A stretch of DNA of 64,000 bases from UBA1479 sp040218445. Its GTDB lineage: Bacteria; Pseudomonadota; Alphaproteobacteria; Rhodospirillales; Casp-alpha2. Position numbers and translations under genes: made by a program. Positions 52,432-61,057 of the stretch are shown piece by piece. The stretch spans positions 186,001-250,000 of the forward strand of contig JAVJRK010000017.1 of the NCBI GenBank assembly GCA_040218445.1. The letters run 5' to 3'. The first letter of the stretch is position 1. Each line of letters starts with the position of its first letter. The notes beneath the pieces were generated by a model. That model was not told where the DNA came from. It did not search any database and saw nothing but the letters and a program-made list of their open reading frames with translations.

Positions 52432-53475
52432 ATGTCGCGCACACTCGCCTATTTCGAAAATTTCATGGATCCTGTCGCCCTGGACATCCTGGGTAAGGAA
52501 TCCGATCTGACGGCCCAACGCATCGCATTCGCCGATGATGCGGACCACAATTGGCAACAATTGGAACAAGCCCATGGCTGCCAGTTCCTGCCGACCACGG
52601 AAACGCCCGAGGCATGGTATCCGACGCGCGCGTTCCTGGAACGCTGCCCCAATCTGCTGGCCGTGTCTTCGACCGGGGCGGGCTACGACATGATGGATGT
52701 GGATGCCTGCAACGATCTTGGCATCATGGTGGTCAACAATTCGGGCGCCAATTCCGTTTCCGTGGCACAGCACGTTTTGGGCCTGGCGCTGACTTTGTCC
52801 AAACAGATCGCTCAAACGGATAAGGCGATCCGCCACGATGCCCGGGTCAACCGTCTGAACTTCATCGGATCGGAGCTGACGGGCAAGACCGTCGGCATTG
52901 TCGGGCTCGGCAACATCGGACGGCTGGTCGCGGGCTATGTGAAGGTCTTCGGCGCCAAGGCGATTGCCTATGACCCTTATATCTCTGACGCCGATTTCGC
53001 CGAACGCGGGGCGGACAAGGTCGATTTCGAAACCTTGTTCCGCGAAGCCGATATCGTTTCCGTCAACTGCCCGCTGAATACGGAAACCCGGGGCATGGTC
53101 GATGGGCGTGCATTTTCCTTGATGAAGCCCACGGCCTATTTCATCACTACGGCGCGGGGCGGCATCGCCGATCAGGATGCCCTGTTGGCGGCGTTGAAGG
53201 AAAAACGCATCCAGGGTGCGGGGCTTGATGTGTTCGATGTCGAGCCTACGGGTAATGTGGACAACCCGTTCATCGAATTCGACAACGTGCTGTTGTCGCC
53301 GCATAACGCGGGCGTGACCCATGAATGCAATTACAACATGGCCAAGGCGGCGGCCGAGCAGTGGATCACTATCCTGCGCGGTGAAAAACCGCCCCGCCTG
53401 AAAAACCCGGAGGTCTGGGAGCGTTATACCGAGCGGTATGAACGTATTTTCGGACAGGCCGTGGCGGCGGAGTAA
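52432..53475 (+). CDS. D-isomer-specific 2-hydroxyacid dehydrogenase
   Basis: A 347-residue NAD(P)-dependent dehydrogenase. The dinucleotide motif GIVGLGNIGRLVAGYVKVFG starts near residue 150, the catalytic Arg in TTARGGIADQDAL, the Glu in LDVFDVEPT and the His in LSPHNAGVTHE complete the active site. It reduces a 2-oxo acid to the D-hydroxy acid or the reverse; glyoxylate, hydroxypyruvate and phosphoglycerate are common substrates. It ends 15 nt before the convergent FAD oxidase. ATG 52432 follows AAGAGGA. Confidence 0.9.
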   Translation: MSRTLAYFENFMDPVALDILGKESDLTAQRIAFADDADHNWQQLEQAHGCQFLPTTETPEAWYPTRAFLERCPNLLAVSSTGAGYDMMDVDACNDLGIMVVNNSGANSVSVAQHVLGLALTLSKQIAQTDKAIRHDARVNRLNFIGSELTGKTVGIVGLGNIGRLVAGYVKVFGAKAIAYDPYISDADFAERGADKVDFETLFREADIVSVNCPLNTETRGMVDGRAFSLMKPTAYFITTARGGIADQDALLAALKEKRIQGAGLDVFDVEPTGNVDNPFIEFDNVLLSPHNAGVTHECNYNMAKAAAEQWITILRGEKPPRLKNPEVWERYTERYERIFGQAVAAE

Positions 53476-53490
53476 GCCGCCCCGCGCCGG

Positions 53491-54618
53491 TCAGTTTTCC
53501 GTAAGGCCGGCGACCCGCTTGGCGATCGCCAGGGACGAGGTCAGTCCCGGGCTTTCGATGCCGTACAGACCGACATAGTTGGCAAGGCCGTGCACATCCG
53601 CGCCCTGGATGATAAAATCGGCGGCATATTTGTCGTTGCTGTTGGTCAGCTTGGGCCGCACGCCAGTGTATCCCGGCGACAGGGCGCCGTCGGGCAGGCC
53701 CGGCCAATAGCGGCGGATCGCGCCGTAGAAACTTTCGGCCCGGCTTTCATCGACCTTGTAATCGATCTGGTCGGGATGGGTGACGTCGAGCCATTCCACA
53801 TCGGGGCCGAATTTCGTGCCGCCGCCCAGGTCCAGGGTCGAATGGGTGCCCAGTCCGCCGACCACGGGGGCCGGGTAGATCAGATGGTTGAACGGGCTTT
53901 TCCCGGCGATGGTGAAATAATGCCCCTTGGCATAATAGAAGGGCGGAATGCTGTCTTCGGGGATGCCGTCGATGGCATGGGCGATGTGCTGGGCGTACAG
54001 CCCGCCCGCGTTGATGACCAGAGAACAGTCCAGTTCCATGGGGGCGTCGCCGCCGGCACGGATGCGGATTTTCCCGTCGGCCAGAACCTCGCCGCCTAGG
54101 GTCGGGGTGTTGAAGGCGATCATGCCGCCCCGGTCTTCCAATTCGCCCTGCAGGGACAGCATATAGCCGTGGCTTTCGATGATGCCGGTGGATGGGGACA
54201 GCAGACCCGCCGCCGCCGTCACGTTGGGCTCCATCTCTTTCATCTGCTTGGCGTCCAGCCATTCCAGATCATGGACTCCGTTGGCTTCGCCCTTGGCCTT
54301 TAATTCTTCCAGCTTGGCGATTTCGTCTTCGGTGATGGCGACGATCACCTTGCCGATGCGGTTGTGTTCGATCCCATGGCTGGCGCAGTAGTCATAGAGC
54401 ATGTGCTTGCCTTCGACACAGCACAGTGCCTTGAGTGAATCCTTGGCATAGTAGATGCCGCCGTGGATGACCTCGGAATTGCGGGAACTGGTGCCCGTGC
54501 CGATGTCTTCGGCTTTTTCAAGCACGATGACGTCACGCCCCGCCTGGGCCAGCGTACGGGCGCAGGCCAGCCCGACGACGCCCGCGCCGATGACGACTGT
54601 ATCAACCTGTTCGGCCAT
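53491..54618 (-). CDS. FAD-dependent oxidoreductase, L-2-hydroxyglutarate dehydrogenase-like
   Basis: A 375-residue DAO-type flavoprotein. FAD motif DTVVIGAGVVGLACARTLA, then SSRNSEVIHGGIYY, the flavin-proximal block seen in LhgO/L-2-hydroxyglutarate dehydrogenase, and a C-terminal GIESPGLTSSLAIA that closes the FAD site. Family members oxidise L-2-hydroxy acids, passing electrons to quinone or oxygen. ATG 54618 follows AGGAG. Its promoter contains operator site 4, tying it to the oxalate region. Substrate could be a C2-C5 hydroxy acid. Confidence 0.87.
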   Translation of the reverse strand: MAEQVDTVVIGAGVVGLACARTLAQAGRDVIVLEKAEDIGTGTSSRNSEVIHGGIYYAKDSLKALCCVEGKHMLYDYCASHGIEHNRIGKVIVAITEDEIAKLEELKAKGEANGVHDLEWLDAKQMKEMEPNVTAAAGLLSPSTGIIESHGYMLSLQGELEDRGGMIAFNTPTLGGEVLADGKIRIRAGGDAPMELDCSLVINAGGLYAQHIAHAIDGIPEDSIPPFYYAKGHYFTIAGKSPFNHLIYPAPVVGGLGTHSTLDLGGGTKFGPDVEWLDVTHPDQIDYKVDESRAESFYGAIRRYWPGLPDGALSPGYTGVRPKLTNSNDKYAADFIIQGADVHGLANYVGLYGIESPGLTSSLAIAKRVAGLTEN

Positions 54619-54652
54619 GGATGCTCCTGAGTATTGGGATTTCTTGGTTGGA

Positions 54653-54662
54653 TTGTATACAC
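54653..54662. promoter_or_regulatory. GntR-type operator, site 4 (TTGTATACAC)
   Basis: Lies in the 131-bp gap between the divergent FAD oxidase (35 bp from its start) and the BASS-like transporter gene. Identical over 10 bp to site 3 in reverse orientation. Confidence 0.6.
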
Positions 54663-54749
54663 GTTGGATGGCTATGCTTCGGTTTGCCCCATAACGTGCC
54701 GGCGTGCAAGTCTCCGTGTGCTGTCCTTTTCCACCACGAGAAAAAGCCC

Positions 54750-55712
54750 ATGAACCCCGTTGCACCGATCGTCATGTTTCTCGGCTTTCTGGGCCGGCAC
54801 GCAACCACCATGATGGCCGTGGGGGTGTTTTCGGGCCTGGCCCTTCCCGGAGTGACGATCCATCTGCAGCCCTGGCTGACCCATATGGTCTGGGTTCTGA
54901 TGTTCGTTTCCATGGTTCATATCGACTGGGCGGACGTGATCGGTCATATCCGCCGGCCGTTCCTTTTGGGCACGGCGCTGGTCTGGATGCTGGCCGTCAC
55001 ACCGGTGCTGATGTGGCTGATCGTCAAGGACACGGGCCTCAGTCCCGGCCTGATCGTCGCCGTGGTGCTGACGGCGGCCAGCTGTCCCCTGATGTCGACA
55101 CCGGCCGTCGGCATGATCATCGGCCTGGACGGGGCGTTCCTGTTGCTGGTGCTGGTGGCCGAGACGTTTCTGGTGCCGCTGACCCTGCCGGTCGTTTCCT
55201 CGACACTGGTTGCAACTCCGCTTTCGACCCTGGACCTCATGGGCCGGCTGGCGGCCCTGGTCGCCTCGACCTTTGCCGCCGCCGTGGCGGCACAATGGAT
55301 ATTGGGCAAGGGGCGGCTCACTGCCTGGCGGGAGCCCCTGCATGGGGTGTCGGTGGTCCTGCTGGTCGGTTTTGCCGCCGGGCTGATGGCGGGCGTGCCC
55401 CAGGCCTTCGCCGAAGACCCCGATCACGTGATCTTTGTGACGATCCTCAGCTTCGCCGTCTATGCCGGGTTGCAATTGGCCGGGGCGGGGGCGTTCATGG
55501 TCGTCGGCCGGGCGCTGGGCCGCGATTGGGACCGGGTCAAGGTTCTGTCGGCGGCCTTTGCCTCGGGCAATCGTAACCTTGCGATTTTGATCGCGGTTTT
55601 GTTACCGGCCATCGATGCGGATACCATGCTTTACTTCGTGGTCGGCCAGTTTCCCATCTATCTGATGCCGGCCGTATGGCGGCAGCTGGCGAAACGGCTG
55701 TTGCCTGCCTAA
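54750..55712 (+). CDS. BASS-like (bile acid:Na+ symporter fold) membrane transporter
   Basis: A 320-residue protein with about nine or ten transmembrane segments in two similar halves. Features of the BASS fold are the early HMVWVLMFVSMVHIDW, the central discontinuous-helix region VLTAASCPLMSTPAVGMI, and FASGNRNLAILIAVLLP in the second half, which corresponds to a crossover motif of this superfamily. Substrates of the family are organic anions, including keto and hydroxy acids. Divergent from the FAD oxidase with a shared operator, so it may import the acid that the oxidase uses. Confidence 0.75.
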   Translation: MNPVAPIVMFLGFLGRHATTMMAVGVFSGLALPGVTIHLQPWLTHMVWVLMFVSMVHIDWADVIGHIRRPFLLGTALVWMLAVTPVLMWLIVKDTGLSPGLIVAVVLTAASCPLMSTPAVGMIIGLDGAFLLLVLVAETFLVPLTLPVVSSTLVATPLSTLDLMGRLAALVASTFAAAVAAQWILGKGRLTAWREPLHGVSVVLLVGFAAGLMAGVPQAFAEDPDHVIFVTILSFAVYAGLQLAGAGAFMVVGRALGRDWDRVKVLSAAFASGNRNLAILIAVLLPAIDADTMLYFVVGQFPIYLMPAVWRQLAKRLLPA

Positions 55713-55754
55713 ATAAGGCAGCGACTTCTGGCAACGGATTTTGTTGGTATCAGT

Positions 55755-56501
55755 ATGTTCAGAACAAAGTCATTACGGGCTGTGGCGAAGGGACTGTTTC
55801 TGGTCCTGGTCGCCAGTGCGGCCATCGGCATCGGGAAACACAACGTCATGGCGGATTGGCGCACGGCCAGCCGGGAGCCCCTGGGCATCGCGCCCGACCC
55901 GGCGGAACACAGCGAAGCCATCGTGCAGGTCTATTCGGCCCGGGCTTTTTCCTGGCGCGGGATTTTCGGCGTGCATACCTGGATCGCGACCAAGCCGACC
56001 GATGCGGCGGCTTTCACCGTGTATGAAATCATCGGCTGGCGGGCACGCTATGGCGGATCAGCCCTGGCCGTGACGGAGAAAGAACCCGACCAGCGTTGGT
56101 TCGGGGCCGAGCCCGAAATCATTGCCGATAAACGGGGGGCCGGCGTGGACGGCATGATCAAACGCATCGATGCCGCCGCCCGTGCTTATCCTTACGACCG
56201 TGAATACACGGTCTGGCCCGGCCCCAATTCCAATACCTTCACCGCCCATGTCGCCCGCGCCGTGCCGGAATTGGGGGTGGACCTGCCGCCCACGGCCATC
56301 GGCAAGGACTACATCCCGGGCGGAATTGCCGCCAAAACACCCAGCGGCACCGGCTATCAGGTTTCCCTGTTCGGCCTATTGGGCGTGATGGCGGGGGTCG
56401 AGGAAGGGGTCGAGATCAATATCCTGGGCCTGACCTTCGGCATTGACCCGAAAGACCTTGCCATCAAACTGCCCCTGGCGGGACGGCTGGGTCCGTCGTA
56501 A
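55755..56501 (+). CDS. DUF3750 family protein
   Basis: A 248-residue protein with an N-terminal hydrophobic segment (GLFLVLVASAAIGIG), either a signal peptide or an anchor, and the DUF3750 core: VYSARAFSWRGIFGVHTWIATK, split as VYSARAFSWRG and IFGVHTWIATK, then YTVWPGPNSNTFTAHVAR. Function of the family is not established. GWRARYGG and a Tyr-Pro-Tyr segment are other conserved-looking points. It stands alone in a plus-strand row of housekeeping genes. Confidence 0.85.
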   Translation: MFRTKSLRAVAKGLFLVLVASAAIGIGKHNVMADWRTASREPLGIAPDPAEHSEAIVQVYSARAFSWRGIFGVHTWIATKPTDAAAFTVYEIIGWRARYGGSALAVTEKEPDQRWFGAEPEIIADKRGAGVDGMIKRIDAAARAYPYDREYTVWPGPNSNTFTAHVARAVPELGVDLPPTAIGKDYIPGGIAAKTPSGTGYQVSLFGLLGVMAGVEEGVEINILGLTFGIDPKDLAIKLPLAGRLGPS

Positions 56502-56567
56502 TAAAGGCCGACAATTATTCATACCGCCGTTCGGCGGGCGCGACATTCAAGGAAATCCGAACAAGAC

Positions 56568-57320
56568 ATGAGCATCTGGGGAAAGGTCGTCGGCGGGGTT
56601 GCCGGGTTCGCCATGGGCGGCCCGTTGGGCGCGCTTATCGGCGGGGTCGCCGGTCATATGTACGACCAGCGCAAGGAAGAAGAAGCCCTGTTGGGCGGTG
56701 CGACCGGCGCGGATGCCGAAAACGAGGCCCGTCAGGTCGCCTTTACCCAATCAGTAATCGTGCTGGCCGCCAAGATGGCGAAATCGGACGGTGCCGTGTC
56801 CAAGGATGAAATCCTGGCCTTCCGCCGCATGTTCCATGTCCCGCCCGAAGACGAAGCCGCCGTCGGCAAGCTGTTCAACGAAGCCCGCAAGGACGCCACC
56901 GGCTACGAGCCCTATGCGGAACAGATCGCCATGATGTTCGCGCGCGAACCGGCGGTGTTGGAAGAATTGCTGGCCGCCTTGTTCCATATCGCCAAGGCGG
57001 ACGGCGCCGTGCATCCCGGCGAGATGGAATTCCTGCGCCGCACGGCCCTGATCTTCGGTTTCACGCCGCAGGGGTTCGAACGTCTGAAGGCGACGCATCT
57101 GGACGAACCCAAGAAGGCCGACCCTTACGAGATTTTAGGCGTGACCCGCGATATGTCGGATGCGGATATCAAAAAAGCCTATCGTCAGTTGATCCGCGAA
57201 AACCATCCCGACAAGCTGATGGCCGAAGGCATGCCGCAGGAATTCATCGACCTCGCCAACGAGAAGATGGCGACCATCAACGCGGCCTACGATCAGGTCG
57301 AGAAGGAACGCGGTCTCTAG
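56568..57320 (+). CDS. djlA: DjlA-like co-chaperone (TerB-like domain plus J domain)
   Basis: A 250-residue protein with a Gly-rich hydrophobic N-terminus (VGGVAGFAMGGPLGALIGG), a TerB-like helical domain near 55-165 (SVIVLAAKMAKSDGAVSKDE, with a second KADGAVHPGE copy), and a C-terminal J domain near 183-250 with YEILGVTRDMSD and the HPD motif in ENHPDKL. This is the DjlA arrangement. J domains stimulate DnaK. The N-terminal segment suggests membrane association. Confidence 0.9.
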   Translation: MSIWGKVVGGVAGFAMGGPLGALIGGVAGHMYDQRKEEEALLGGATGADAENEARQVAFTQSVIVLAAKMAKSDGAVSKDEILAFRRMFHVPPEDEAAVGKLFNEARKDATGYEPYAEQIAMMFAREPAVLEELLAALFHIAKADGAVHPGEMEFLRRTALIFGFTPQGFERLKATHLDEPKKADPYEILGVTRDMSDADIKKAYRQLIRENHPDKLMAEGMPQEFIDLANEKMATINAAYDQVEKERGL

Positions 57321-57367
57321 GGTATAATAGCAGCGGGTGGTGTGCTGCCTGCGAGGGGGAATTTGCT

Positions 57368-58069
57368 ATGCCAGAGATCATCATCGATCCCAGCCCTAAT
57401 TTCGACGACCGCGGCCCGGCGTTTACCGTCGACATGCTGGTCCTGCATTACACCGGCATGGAAACGAAAGGGGCCGCACTTGAGCGTCTGAAAGACGCCA
57501 AGGCCGAGGTCTCGGCCCATTACCTGATCGACGAGGACGGCAACGTCCATCGCCTGGTGGACGAGGGCAACCGCGCCTGGCACGCGGGCGTGGCCCATTG
57601 GCGGGGCCGGGCCGATATCAACGCGCGGTCCATCGGGATCGAGCTGGTCAATCCGGGCCATGAATTCGGATATCGGGAATTTCCCGAAGCCCAGATCCGG
57701 GAATTGGAAGCGGTCTGCTTCGGCGTGCTGACCCGCCATCCCATCCCGGCCCGCAACGTGGTCGGGCATTCCGACGTGGCGCCGACCCGCAAGACGGATC
57801 CGGGCGAATTGTTTCCTTGGGAACGGTTGGCGCAGAAAGGCATCGGCCTGTGGCCGGACGAGAGCGACAGCCTGATGATGGAGCCGGACGCGCTGGCCGA
57901 TGCCTTGAAGGAAATCGGCTACGACGTGACGGACTTCAGTGCGGCCCTCAAGGCGTTTCAGCGCCATTGGCGGCCCGATCGCGTGACGGGACGTATCGAT
58001 GCGGAAACGGCACGGCGGTTGTTCGGGCTGGTCGAAGCGATTCGCCGCGACGAGGCCGGGTCCGTTTAA
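57368..58069 (+). CDS. N-acetylmuramoyl-L-alanine amidase (AmpD/AmiD type)
   Basis: A 233-residue amidase_2 enzyme that cleaves the MurNAc-L-Ala bond. Zn ligands are in LVLHYTGMETKG (His) and NVVGHSDVAPTRKTDPG (His and Asp), with the conserved AWHAGVAHW. Residues about 180-225 form a peptidoglycan-binding domain (ALKAFQRHWRPDRVTG). There is no clear signal peptide, which favours cytoplasmic recycling (AmpD role), while the PG-binding domain resembles AmiD. A -10-like TATAAT lies at about 57323-57328, upstream of GAGGGG. Confidence 0.88.
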   Translation: MPEIIIDPSPNFDDRGPAFTVDMLVLHYTGMETKGAALERLKDAKAEVSAHYLIDEDGNVHRLVDEGNRAWHAGVAHWRGRADINARSIGIELVNPGHEFGYREFPEAQIRELEAVCFGVLTRHPIPARNVVGHSDVAPTRKTDPGELFPWERLAQKGIGLWPDESDSLMMEPDALADALKEIGYDVTDFSAALKAFQRHWRPDRVTGRIDAETARRLFGLVEAIRRDEAGSV

Positions 58070-58074
58070 GTAAA

Positions 58075-58167
58075 CCACAGAGACACAGAGGCAGTGAGAA
58101 GAGAAAGATTATGGATTCCCGCCTTCGCGGGAATGACAAGAATTAAGTCGTCTCACTGCCTCTGTGG
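58075..58167. repeat. Nested inverted-repeat element
   Basis: Outer arms CACAGAGGCAGTGAGA (58084-58099) and its exact complement (58151-58166) form a 16-bp perfect stem. Inside lies ATTCCCGC-CTTC-GCGGGAAT (58115-58134), an 8-bp stem of the ATTCCC...GGGAAT type found as dispersed repeats in many Proteobacteria. No transposase or open frame is inside. The 16-bp arms and the nested inner hairpin suggest a MITE-like or REP-like mobile unit that may also act as a terminator for the amidase gene. Confidence 0.7.
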
Positions 58168-58200
58168 TGCAATTTCCCGCCAATAGGCTATAACGGCCCC

Positions 58201-58598
<398 letters not shown>

Positions 58599-59108
58599 TA
58601 ATTATCACGTCTTCGATTCCTGCCCGATCCGCCCCAAAAATGCCCCCATGCCCGCAAAATTAGGCCTGGATCGGGCCCTTTAATCGTCCCACTTCGGAAC
58701 TTTTTTCATCCGGCCCCGAATGCCGGCGGCTGATCCCGCTTGTGCGCGGGCGGGCCGGGAAGTGGGGAAAACGTGGTTTCTCATTCGTTAACGGCCTGGT
58801 CCGGAGCCCCGGCAAGCCCAAGGAATCCCAGGCTAATTCCATTGACGCCCATATTATCCCATGATATCCCAAACATGCCCAAAGTGCGTGAATGGCGCAG
58901 TGTTTCCGGACGTCGGGCCCGTCCCTGCCCGTTGGGGGCCGGGCGAGCCCGAAAAACGGAACGGCGTCAGCGGGGGCTCCGAGAGGGAATCGCGGAGTTT
59001 TCCCAGGTCCCAGGACAGGCGCGCGGATGGGTGCGGAAACGACGTCGCGGGTGCGGCGCGATCGGGTCCGCCGAACGGGATGTGGGTGGAAGACCTAAGG
59101 GGGTTGCC
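58599..59108. other. 510-bp non-coding leader between rnpB and mraZ
   Basis: No gene is supported. The mraZ frame is open upstream as far as 58740, but the translated stretch has no MraZ homology. The region holds a TGGG repeat array, listed separately, and a long leader of about 230 nt from the array to the mraZ start, which must contain the dcw promoter. Confidence 0.6.
58817..58881 (-). promoter_or_regulatory. Probable MraZ operator: TGGG repeats at 10-bp steps
   Basis: On the minus strand TGGG occurs at 58848, 58858, 58868 and 58878 (start of CCCA on the plus strand), exactly 10 bp apart, with two further copies at 58817 and 58827. MraZ is known to bind TGGGN direct repeats separated by 5 nt in front of its own operon. 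The repeats face opposite to mraZ transcription. Autoregulation of the dcw cluster is the likely function. Confidence 0.65.
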
Positions 59109-59615
59109 GTGGCGCTGCTGGTAGGACGGCACGTCAATAGGATCGACAAGAAGGGACGGGTCAGCGTACCCAAGCCCTTCCGTGCGGCCCTGTCTCGTAG
59201 CCGCGCCGAGGCGGATGCCGAAGCGTTCTCCGGCCTGTATGCCTTCCCATCCTTCAAGTACCCGGCGCTCGAAGCCTGTGACGAAGCCTTCATGATGCGC
59301 CTTGCCGAAGGGCTGGAAGACCTGGATGTGTTTTCCGACGACCAGGACGACCTTGCCGCCGTGATCCTGGAAAACGCGCGCGAACTGCCGATGGACCCGG
59401 AAGGCCGGATCGTGCTGACCGACGATCTGCGCGATTACGCCAACATCAAGGGCGAGGTTCTGTTCGTCGGGCGCGGTCAGCGCATGATGATGTGGGAGCC
59501 CAAAGCCTACGAAGCCCAGCGCGGCAGCGCCTTCGAGCGCGCCAAATCGCGCGGCATGACATTGAAATTACCGAAACGGCCAGGCGCATCCACCGGGGAG
59601 GACGGCGATGGCTGA
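59109..59615 (+). CDS. mraZ: Transcriptional regulator MraZ
   Basis: A 168-residue AbrB-fold protein, first gene of the dcw cluster. It has two SpoVT/AbrB-like repeats: GRHVNRIDKKGRVSVPKPF near the start and LPMDPEGRIVLTDDLRDYANI in the second half. I start at GTG 59109 with AAGGGGG upstream, because this aligns with family N-termini; the frame is open much further up. It overlaps rsmH by 8 nt. MraZ represses its own operon by TGGGN repeats, which are visible upstream. Confidence 0.92.
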   Translation: MALLVGRHVNRIDKKGRVSVPKPFRAALSRSRAEADAEAFSGLYAFPSFKYPALEACDEAFMMRLAEGLEDLDVFSDDQDDLAAVILENARELPMDPEGRIVLTDDLRDYANIKGEVLFVGRGQRMMMWEPKAYEAQRGSAFERAKSRGMTLKLPKRPGASTGEDGDG

Positions 59616-60582
59616 TAAATCCCGTCACTCCCCGGTGATGCTTGCCGAAGTTCTCGACGCGCTGTCGCCCAAGGACGGCGGCGTCTATGTGGATGCGACC
59701 TTCGGCGCGGGTGGGTATTCCCGCGCCTTGCTGGAAGCCGCCGACTGCACCGTCTGGGGCATTGATCGCGATCCGCTCGCGCAAAGCATCGGCGAAGATC
59801 TGGGCCGCGAATATCCCGGCCGCCTGACCGTGCTGGCCGGGCGCTTCGGCGATATGCATGAACTGCTTTCCTCTGTCGGGGTGGAGCACGTCGACGGCGT
59901 CGCTCTCGATCTGGGCGTGTCGTCCATGCAGTTGGATGATCCGGCACGTGGATTCTCGTTCCGCGCCGATGGGCCGTTGGACATGCGCATGGATGCGGAC
60001 AGCCGCCTGGGCCACGACATGGCGTCCGCCGCCGACGTGGTCAATTCCATGGCCGAAAAGGAACTGGCCGACCTTATCTATAAGTACGGGGAAGAACGGG
60101 CGTCCCGCCGCATCGCCAAGGCGATTGTCGAACTGCGGGCCAAGGCGCCGATTACCCGCACGGAAGAACTGGCGCAATTGATCCGCGGCGTCGTCCGCAA
60201 ATCGAAGGACGGCATCGATCCCGCGACCCGTACGTTCCAGGCGCTGCGCATTTTCGTCAATGATGAATTGGGTGAACTGACCCGGGGTCTTGCCGGGGCC
60301 GAGGCGCTGCTGGTGCCCGGCGGGCGATTGGCCGTGGTGTCGTTCCATTCGCTTGAAGACCGGGCGGTGAAGGAATTCCTGCGCGAACGGTCCGGCGGTG
60401 GCCCGCGCCCGTCGCGCCACATGCCGGATCTTCCGCAATCTGCGGAACAGCCGACCTTCACCTTGCACAAACGCGGCACGGTCAAACCCGGCGACGCGGA
60501 AACCAAGACCAACCCACGATCCCGCTCGGCGCGCATGCGTTGGGCCGAACGCACGGATGCCCCCGCCCGGGCGGCGGCATGA
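59608..60582 (+). CDS. rsmH: 16S rRNA (cytosine-1402-N4)-methyltransferase RsmH
   Basis: A 324-residue SAM-dependent methyltransferase (formerly MraW). N-terminal HSPVMLAEVLDAL, the SAM-binding VDATFGAGGYSRALL, the family block DLGVSSMQLDDPARGFSF and C-terminal VVSFHSLEDRAVKEF identify it. It methylates N4 of C1402 in the ribosomal decoding centre. It overlaps mraZ by 8 nt and is followed 16 nt later by ftsL, in the usual dcw order. Confidence 0.95.
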   Translation: MADKSRHSPVMLAEVLDALSPKDGGVYVDATFGAGGYSRALLEAADCTVWGIDRDPLAQSIGEDLGREYPGRLTVLAGRFGDMHELLSSVGVEHVDGVALDLGVSSMQLDDPARGFSFRADGPLDMRMDADSRLGHDMASAADVVNSMAEKELADLIYKYGEERASRRIAKAIVELRAKAPITRTEELAQLIRGVVRKSKDGIDPATRTFQALRIFVNDELGELTRGLAGAEALLVPGGRLAVVSFHSLEDRAVKEFLRERSGGGPRPSRHMPDLPQSAEQPTFTLHKRGTVKPGDAETKTNPRSRSARMRWAERTDAPARAAA

Positions 60583-60598
60583 CGAAAGGAGGGCGGCC

Positions 60599-61057
60599 AT
60601 GACCAAACGCACGACGTTCCTCGCCCTGGCCCTTGCCGGGATTTTGTCCTTGGGATTGTTCATGATCAGCTATCAGGTCCAGGACCTGGAAGATCAGCTG
60701 GATGCCCTGAACCGCGACATTTCGCGCGACAGCCGCGCCGTTCACGTGCTGCAGGCCGAATGGGCGCATCTGAATGATCCGCAGCGCCTGCGCATGCTGT
60801 CCGAACGCTATCTGGGGCTGGAGCCCATCGCCACCAAGCAGCTTGGCAAGGTCGAAGACATTCCTTGGCGCCCCTTGGTTGAAGCAGCCGACCGCGGCGA
60901 GGCCGCCGCTCCCGCGTCCGAGCCGGTGATCAAGCCCGCCGCGGTGTCCGAACCTGCCATCAAGCCTGTTGCCGCTGCCGGCGACAAATCGGTCGAAGAC
61001 GCCCTGCCGGCGATCCGCCGGGCCCTCGGCATGCTCAAGCAGGAGGGCGGGCAATGA
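60599..61057 (+). CDS. ftsL: Cell division protein FtsL
   Basis: A 152-residue bitopic membrane protein. A short cytoplasmic start is followed by one transmembrane segment (FLALALAGILSLGLFMISY) and a periplasmic coiled coil (VQDLEDQLDALNRDIS, then WAHLNDPQRLRMLSERYLGL), which is the FtsL pattern. The C-terminal third is a low-complexity Ala/Pro/Lys stretch. It acts in the FtsBLQ complex that activates FtsWI. ATG 60599 follows AGGAGGG. Overlaps ftsI by 4 nt. Confidence 0.88.
   Translation: MTKRTTFLALALAGILSLGLFMISYQVQDLEDQLDALNRDISRDSRAVHVLQAEWAHLNDPQRLRMLSERYLGLEPIATKQLGKVEDIPWRPLVEAADRGEAAAPASEPVIKPAAVSEPAIKPVAAAGDKSVEDALPAIRRALGMLKQEGGQ

Noticed and set aside
58740..59108. 123-residue N-terminal extension of MraZ
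   Set aside because: Arg/Gly-rich and without homology; GTG 59109 has an AAGGGGG in front and gives the canonical MraZ start.
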